From Paenibacillus sp. FSL R5-0517 (GTDB lineage: Bacteria > Bacillota > Bacilli > Paenibacillales > Paenibacillaceae), in assembly GCF_037974355.1 (NCBI RefSeq), contig NZ_CP150235.1, positions 4,774,001-4,838,000 of the forward strand: 64,000 nucleotides of DNA, given 5' to 3'. The translations under genes were made by a program, and so were the position numbers. The notes below the pieces were generated by a model. That model was not told the origin of the DNA. It worked only from the letters and a program-made list of their open reading frames with translations, and ran no database searches. The stretch's first letter is position 1; each line of letters opens with the position of its first letter. This document shows positions 59,867-64,000 of the stretch, one piece after another.

Positions 59867-61135
59867 AGAGCTTGTTCTAATACTATTTACGTATTGATTC
59901 GCTGTAATCTCTCCCTTTAAGAATTGTTGTACCTTTTTATGAAAACGAGTGATTAGAGCAAGACTTTCTGTCGTTGACGCAGGGGCATCTTGGGTTGTTG
60001 AGAACCAGGAATGTCTCTTTGTCATTTCATAACGTCCAGTAAGTTTCTCGGACTCCAAATCCAGTTCCTGTTGCTTTGCAGGCAAACGGTTGACCTGTTG
60101 GTACCATTTTAACTGTAAAGGAGCGGACGTCATGCCTTCAATCCATCTACTGGCCTCCTCAGCCTCAACCGAACCCGAAGTAATGACAAGGCTTCTGGAG
60201 CTTACTGTTTCCAAGGATTCAAAAGAAATGCGCTCCAAAGAATCTTTATGAACGGTACTCGCTTGATCTGCACTTAATAATTGAGATAACAAGGATACAA
60301 CCATTGGTATGTTAGTCTCGTCAGCAGTTGATGAGAACATCGGATAGGTAGACTGGACCATTATATGAGGTTGAATGTGATTCATCAATTGAATCCCCTG
60401 CTGGAGGTCTCCCGGTTGCGAATCTAATGGCGTTTGATTAACTTGATCAGGCGCCATTCTCGGTTCAAGATGATTTAACCACGCATTTGTCCCGTACATA
60501 TCATTGATGTTCATTGTAATTAAAGGGATTCCTTCGGCATTGGCTTGTTGAGTAAGTTTGACCCACTGATCTTTATTGTGAGGTAATGACTCCATTCCAG
60601 CTCTCTTCAGAAATGAAGATTGTGCAGCCAGAATGTACGGATCAAAATCAAAAGGCATTCCCCATTGATAACCATTCCACTCTGTCATTCCCCGTAATCC
60701 AACTACTGTATCTCCAAGCGACTTCGATAATGTTGTTCCGTTTAACGGATAAAGGTACCCTTTTTGAGCATAGTATTGCACTTCCTCACTATCAAGCAGA
60801 ACAACATCCCCGTTCTCTCCTAGTGAAAATTCAAGATCCAAAACACGCTTATATGTATCCGGCTTCTCATTCCGAAGATTAATCTCTACCAGTTGGGAAG
60901 CAGCAACTTCTTTGGCTAACTTTTGAAAGGCTTGGAACTCTTCATCCGACATGGCAACCACAATCTCCAGCGGAGATTGAGCATCTTCATTACGTGATGA
61001 ATTACCCGGAAAAGCATCTTTCTCCTTCTCTTGTTCCTGATTGAGCTGCGAACCTCTAAAGTCAAAACTCGGTGACAAGATCGTTAACGAAAGCAGCAAT
61101 ACCGCGAACAAAACAACCTGATGTTTACGCTTCAT
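59858..61135 (-). CDS. Extracellular solute-binding-like protein, no lipobox
   Basis: 425 residues with a hydrophobic N-terminal segment (VVLFAVLLLSLTILSP) but no lipobox cysteine, so it is secreted or membrane-anchored rather than a normal Gram-positive binding lipoprotein. The body resembles family 1 sugar-binding proteins: VVLLDSEEVQYYAQKGYLYPL, WNGYQWGMPFDFDPYILA and NKDQWVKLTQQANAEGIP. No transporter permease or ATPase gene is next to it. Its last nine bases overlap the end of the convergent PcsB-like gene. It may have a regulatory or sensor-partner role; this is open. Confidence 0.7.
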   Translation of the reverse strand: MKRKHQVVLFAVLLLSLTILSPSFDFRGSQLNQEQEKEKDAFPGNSSRNEDAQSPLEIVVAMSDEEFQAFQKLAKEVAASQLVEINLRNEKPDTYKRVLDLEFSLGENGDVVLLDSEEVQYYAQKGYLYPLNGTTLSKSLGDTVVGLRGMTEWNGYQWGMPFDFDPYILAAQSSFLKRAGMESLPHNKDQWVKLTQQANAEGIPLITMNINDMYGTNAWLNHLEPRMAPDQVNQTPLDSQPGDLQQGIQLMNHIQPHIMVQSTYPMFSSTADETNIPMVVSLLSQLLSADQASTVHKDSLERISFESLETVSSRSLVITSGSVEAEEASRWIEGMTSAPLQLKWYQQVNRLPAKQQELDLESEKLTGRYEMTKRHSWFSTTQDAPASTTESLALITRFHKKVQQFLKGEITANQYVNSIRTSSLK

Positions 61136-61296
61136 TAACTTCCCTCCTTGTTCACCTAGTTTTTTCCTGCAGCAATTATTGTAACAAATAAGTAGTACTC
61201 TTGTCCTACCCTGCCGAAAAACACTTTTTCGGATTTTTGCATACTACGAGCATATCGAGTTCTGTGCAATAACGCTTTCTTAATTTTTCAGCAAAA

Positions 61297-61319
61297 AAGC
61301 CGGCTCCAAGAGCCGGCTT
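61297..61319 (-). terminator. Terminator of the PhoH-like gene
   Basis: AAGCCGGCT/AGCCGGCTT stem with TTTTTT on the minus strand. Confidence 0.92.
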
Positions 61320-61357
61320 CAATAACAACATTTTCCGGGAAATAAATCCCCTGAATT

Positions 61358-62692
61358 TTACAATAAATCAGCCGCAAGCTGTGCCAGCTTGGACCGCTCT
61401 CCTTTTTCGAGCATAATGTGTCCGCTGATTCCCTCTTGCTTGAACCGTTCCACGATATACGTTAGACCGTTACTGGCGGAATCAAGATACGGATGGTCGA
61501 TCTGTTCGGGGTCACCCATCAAAATAATTTTACTGCCTTCACCGACCCTGGATACAATGGTCTTCACTTCATGGCGGGACAGATTCTGAGCCTCATCAAT
61601 GATGATAAACTGTCCAGGTATCGATCTTCCACGAATATACGTTAATGCCTCCACCTGAATACTGCCAAGCCCCATTAGAATTTTATCGATATCCCCGGCT
61701 TTTTTGGTGTCAAACAAAAACTCCAGATTATCATAAATCGGCTGCATCCATGGACGAAGTTTTTCTTCCTTCTCACCAGGCAAGTAACCGATATCTTTCC
61801 CCATAGGAACGACAGGACGAGCGATTAACAGTTTTTTGTATTTATGATCATCCTCTACCTTAAGCAGACCTGCTGCAAGTGCCAGCAAGGTTTTCCCTGT
61901 TCCAGCTTTACCGGTAATGGTAACAAGCGGGATGTCGTCATTCAAAAGCAGTTCCAGTGCCATGCGTTGTTGTGCGTTACGTGCGCTAATGCCCCAGACA
62001 TTATCATTACTGAGGAAAAGCGGCTCCAGCTTTGTTCCCTCTGTATTCACTTTAAGTAAAGCCGATTTATTGGTTCCCATCTCATCCTTGAGAATGACGA
62101 ATTCATTCGGATATAACGAGTAAGACAACTGTAGCGGTTTGATTGGTAAAAAACGATATGTGTAAAACTCATCAATCACTGACGGATGAACTTTTAGGGC
62201 CGTATAACCTAGATATAACTCGCTGAGTCCTGCCGTCCGATCTGATAAGTAATCCTGTGTAAACAGACCAAGTACATCCGCTTTGATACGCACAAGAACA
62301 TCTTTACTGACAAGCACGACCTGACGTTCGACTACTTCCTTTTCATTCTCTTCGATCTGATAATTTAGTGCGACAGCCAGAATTCGATTATCGTTGGATA
62401 CTTCACCAAACATTTCCTGAACTTTTACGAAACTCCGATGATTCAGCTCTACTTTCAGGTTACCTCCATTAGCCAAAGGTACCCCACTGTGCAGGTGACC
62501 CAGCTCACGTAATCCATCCAACAGTCTGGATACATTACGGGCATTACGCCCAATTTCATCGGCATTTCTTTTTTTGGAGTCGATCTCCTCCAATACAACC
62601 GCGGGAATGATTACCTCATGTTCCTCAAAGGCAAATATGGCATTGGGGTCATGCAGAAGCACGTTGGTATCCAATACAAAAATCTTTTTCAT
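61358..62692 (-). CDS. ylaK: PIN domain plus PhoH-type ATPase (YlaK/PhoH2)
   Basis: 444 residues. An N-terminal PIN nuclease domain (FVLDTNVLLHDPNAIFAF with acidic residues LDTNVLL, VLEEIDSKK, SNDNRILAVA, VSKDVLVRIKA) is joined to a PhoH ATPase domain (Walker A TGKAGTGKTLLALAAG, LLIARPVVPMGKDIGYLPGE, Walker B QFIIIDEAQNLS, MGDPEQID). Such PhoH2 proteins act as RNA-unwinding ribonucleases. The neighbours ylaJ and ylaL are the same as in B. subtilis, but no antitoxin-like small gene is seen upstream. Confidence 0.92.
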   Translation of the reverse strand: MKKIFVLDTNVLLHDPNAIFAFEEHEVIIPAVVLEEIDSKKRNADEIGRNARNVSRLLDGLRELGHLHSGVPLANGGNLKVELNHRSFVKVQEMFGEVSNDNRILAVALNYQIEENEKEVVERQVVLVSKDVLVRIKADVLGLFTQDYLSDRTAGLSELYLGYTALKVHPSVIDEFYTYRFLPIKPLQLSYSLYPNEFVILKDEMGTNKSALLKVNTEGTKLEPLFLSNDNVWGISARNAQQRMALELLLNDDIPLVTITGKAGTGKTLLALAAGLLKVEDDHKYKKLLIARPVVPMGKDIGYLPGEKEEKLRPWMQPIYDNLEFLFDTKKAGDIDKILMGLGSIQVEALTYIRGRSIPGQFIIIDEAQNLSRHEVKTIVSRVGEGSKIILMGDPEQIDHPYLDSASNGLTYIVERFKQEGISGHIMLEKGERSKLAQLAADLL

Positions 62693-62844
62693 TCAATCCC
62701 CTCCAAAGCGGCGTCGTTAAAGGCATGGATAGTGTGATCTTTCAGCAGCGGCATGGACAATCATGATCCCATACATAAATGTATTCGACTAGGGCAAAAT
62801 AATTGTCAACCATTCTGAAAAACTCCAAGAAAGGATGAACATTT

Positions 62845-63543
62845 ATGAAAATATGGGTTTGCACGCTGCTTCTGATCTTTATACTTACAGGTTGCAATAG
62901 TACCACTCGTAACGCTTCTCAGGAACCGCATACGTCACATCCAAGAAGCTACGGAGGAAATATTACAACTCAGCAAGATCAAAGGAAAGGATCTCACATG
63001 CTCGATGCACAGGAAGATCGGTTGAATCCTTCACGTTTGGACCGTCTTAATGAAAATACAGGTGAAGTCCACGATACCAACATTGCGGATGATGCAAAGA
63101 GTGGCCGGATGCCAAATGAAAAACGAATCAATCACCTTAAAGCACTTGCCAAGCAAGTGGAAGGTGTTAAAGATGCGAACTGCGTTATACTCGGTAATAC
63201 GGCTGTGGTCGGTATTGATGTTGATGGTGAACTGGAACGTGCTCGGGTAGGTACCATCAAATACGCTGTTGCCGAAGCGCTTCGTAAAGATCCCGAAGGT
63301 GTAGATTCCATTGTTACTGCTGATGCCGATGTCACTGAACGAATTAAAGAGATTGGTGAACATATCCGTCAAGGGCACCCCATATCCGGTTTTGCTTCAG
63401 AACTCGCTGACATGGTGGGACGAATTATCCCTCAACTCCCGAAAGACGTCAAAGTCCGTCAAAATCCGGATGAACACGTGAATCAAAAACAACAAATGCA
63501 GCAGCTGCATTCATCAGACAAAAGACAACAAAAAGCCCAGTGA
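62845..63543 (+). CDS. ylaJ: YlaJ/YhcN-type sporulation lipoprotein
   Basis: 232 residues. Type II signal peptide with lipobox LTGC (IFILTGCNSTT). After a polar linker the YhcN/YlaJ domain follows (RINHLKALAKQVEGVKDANCVILGNTAVVGIDV in shorter pieces, TIKYAVAEALRKDPEGVDSIVTADADV, RIKEIGEHIRQGHPISGFASELADMVGRI). Family members are found in the spore inner membrane and help germination or outgrowth. GAAAGGATG precedes the ATG. It diverges from the PhoH-like gene. Confidence 0.9.
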   Translation: MKIWVCTLLLIFILTGCNSTTRNASQEPHTSHPRSYGGNITTQQDQRKGSHMLDAQEDRLNPSRLDRLNENTGEVHDTNIADDAKSGRMPNEKRINHLKALAKQVEGVKDANCVILGNTAVVGIDVDGELERARVGTIKYAVAEALRKDPEGVDSIVTADADVTERIKEIGEHIRQGHPISGFASELADMVGRIIPQLPKDVKVRQNPDEHVNQKQQMQQLHSSDKRQQKAQ

Positions 63544-63558
63544 TCTCTCACTAGGCTT
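63534..63558. terminator. Shared terminator of convergent ylaJ and ylaL
   Basis: AGCCCAGTGA pairs with TCACTAGGCT; T run on the plus side and A run on the minus side. It overlaps the ylaJ stop and is within the end of the next gene. Confidence 0.8.
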
Positions 63559-64000
63559 TTTTCATGGCAGCAAAAACCTGCCCATCTAATTTTTCAGCAG
63601 CACGCTGATCATATACTTTGACATATTGAGGCACGGAGGACAGTTGAGCGCCGTAAAACAGAGCATTCCTCACCGCTTCAATCGTAATGTCGAAACAGCA
63701 CATATTAAATGGAACATCCTGCAGCGGATCTTGTCGTACCGCAGCACGTCCGTTCACTGCGTACACTGTCTCTTCTCCAAAGACAGTAATCGTAATGAGC
63801 GGGTTAGTCATCATGTTATTCACTAAGCGCGAACGATGATCGATCGCTAAACGAAAAGTAGAAGCATTCTCCGCATAAATCCAGGAGATGGCTGTTGAAG
63901 TCGGACCTCCGGATTCTACATCCACTGTGCTCAGCAGCACAAAGGTCTCATTCTTGAATTGCTGTAAAAGAGATTCAGTTAATTGTGTGACGGCTTCGGA
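63551..64000 (-). CDS. YlaL-like pyridoxamine 5'-phosphate oxidase-related protein, partial (5' end outside window)
   Basis: The reading frame is open to the window edge, so the N terminus is missing; 149 residues are seen. Visible parts include LLSTVDVESGGPTSTAISW, STFRLAIDHRSRLVNNMMTNP and ITITVFGEETVYAVNGRAAV, the split-barrel style of flavin-binding PNPOx-like proteins. In B. subtilis ylaJ-ylaK-ylaL are adjacent, which supports the call. The function is unknown. Confidence 0.75.
   Translation of the reverse strand, partial: SEAVTQLTESLLQQFKNETFVLLSTVDVESGGPTSTAISWIYAENASTFRLAIDHRSRLVNNMMTNPLITITVFGEETVYAVNGRAAVRQDPLQDVPFNMCCFDITIEAVRNALFYGAQLSSVPQYVKVYDQRAAEKLDGQVFAAMKKA

Noticed and set aside
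62735..62790. Sigma-G-like promoter (GCATG and CATACAT) before ylaJ
   Set aside because: The spacer is about 14 bases and the -10 does not fit CATNNTA, so it is not reported as a promoter.

Overview
The window looks like chromosome from an endospore-forming member of the Bacillota, most likely Paenibacillus or a close relative. The spoIIGA-sigE-sigG cluster, spoVD, spoVE and an RsfA-type regulator show sporulation. MurE carries the DNPR signature of meso-diaminopimelate peptidoglycan, and an LL-diaminopimelate aminotransferase (DapL) is present. bshC points to bacillithiol. An S-adenosylhomocysteine hydrolase and an Opp transporter with fused ATPases, together with the division and cell-wall gene order, fit Paenibacillaceae. 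The genus is inferred from gene content and protein style, not from a database search. Nearly all genes lie on the minus strand, so the window reads biologically from right to left.

Layout. 1-4.2 kb: the pyrimidine operon pyrR-pyrB-pyrC-carA (carA cut by the window edge), with a promoter, a PyrR-binding RNA motif and an attenuator. 4.6-7.3 kb: a YhgE/Pip-type membrane protein on the plus strand with two sets of tandem 17- and 18-residue repeats. 7.4-11 kb: a five-gene cluster encoding a polyprenyl-phosphate phosphoribosyltransferase of the UbiA fold, a HAD phosphatase, a pair of small DMT/SMR-type flippase subunits and a GT-C-like membrane protein. This is a complete-looking route for making, flipping and using a lipid-linked pentose. 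11.1-15.3 kb: dapL, an RluA-family pseudouridine synthase, lspA, a YteA-type zinc-finger protein and a DUF5665-type membrane protein. 15.5-19.3 kb: an IleRS2-type isoleucyl-tRNA synthetase behind a T-box leader, with GC-rich repeats inserted between leader and gene.

19.3-30.5 kb: the septum-site and sporulation block divIVA-ylmH-ylmG-sepF-ylmE-ylmD-ylmC, sigG, sigE, spoIIGA, ftsZ, ftsA, divIB. It has a recognisable sigma-H promoter at ftsA, a Spo0A-type promoter at spoIIGA and an intergenic palindromic repeat between ylmH and ylmG. 30.5-46.9 kb: the dcw cluster murA, murB, murG, spoVE, murD, mraY, murF, murE, spoVD, pbpB, ftsL, rsmH, mraZ with MraZ boxes. 47-50 kb: ahcY and bshC. 50-55.8 kb: an oligopeptide ABC transporter with a hairpin behind the binding-protein gene and Spo0A-like boxes upstream.

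55.9-64 kb: DUF3397, panE, RsfA-like regulator, DUF2626, an exported protein with a PcsB/CwlO-like coiled coil but no hydrolase domain, an orphan solute-binding-like protein, a PIN-PhoH ATPase, a YlaJ/YhcN-type lipoprotein and a partial YlaL-like protein. No rRNA, tRNA, CRISPR array, prophage or transposase gene was seen. The most interesting unexplained items are the lipid-linked pentose cluster, the PcsB-like protein without an enzyme domain, the YhgE repeats and the intergenic repeat elements.
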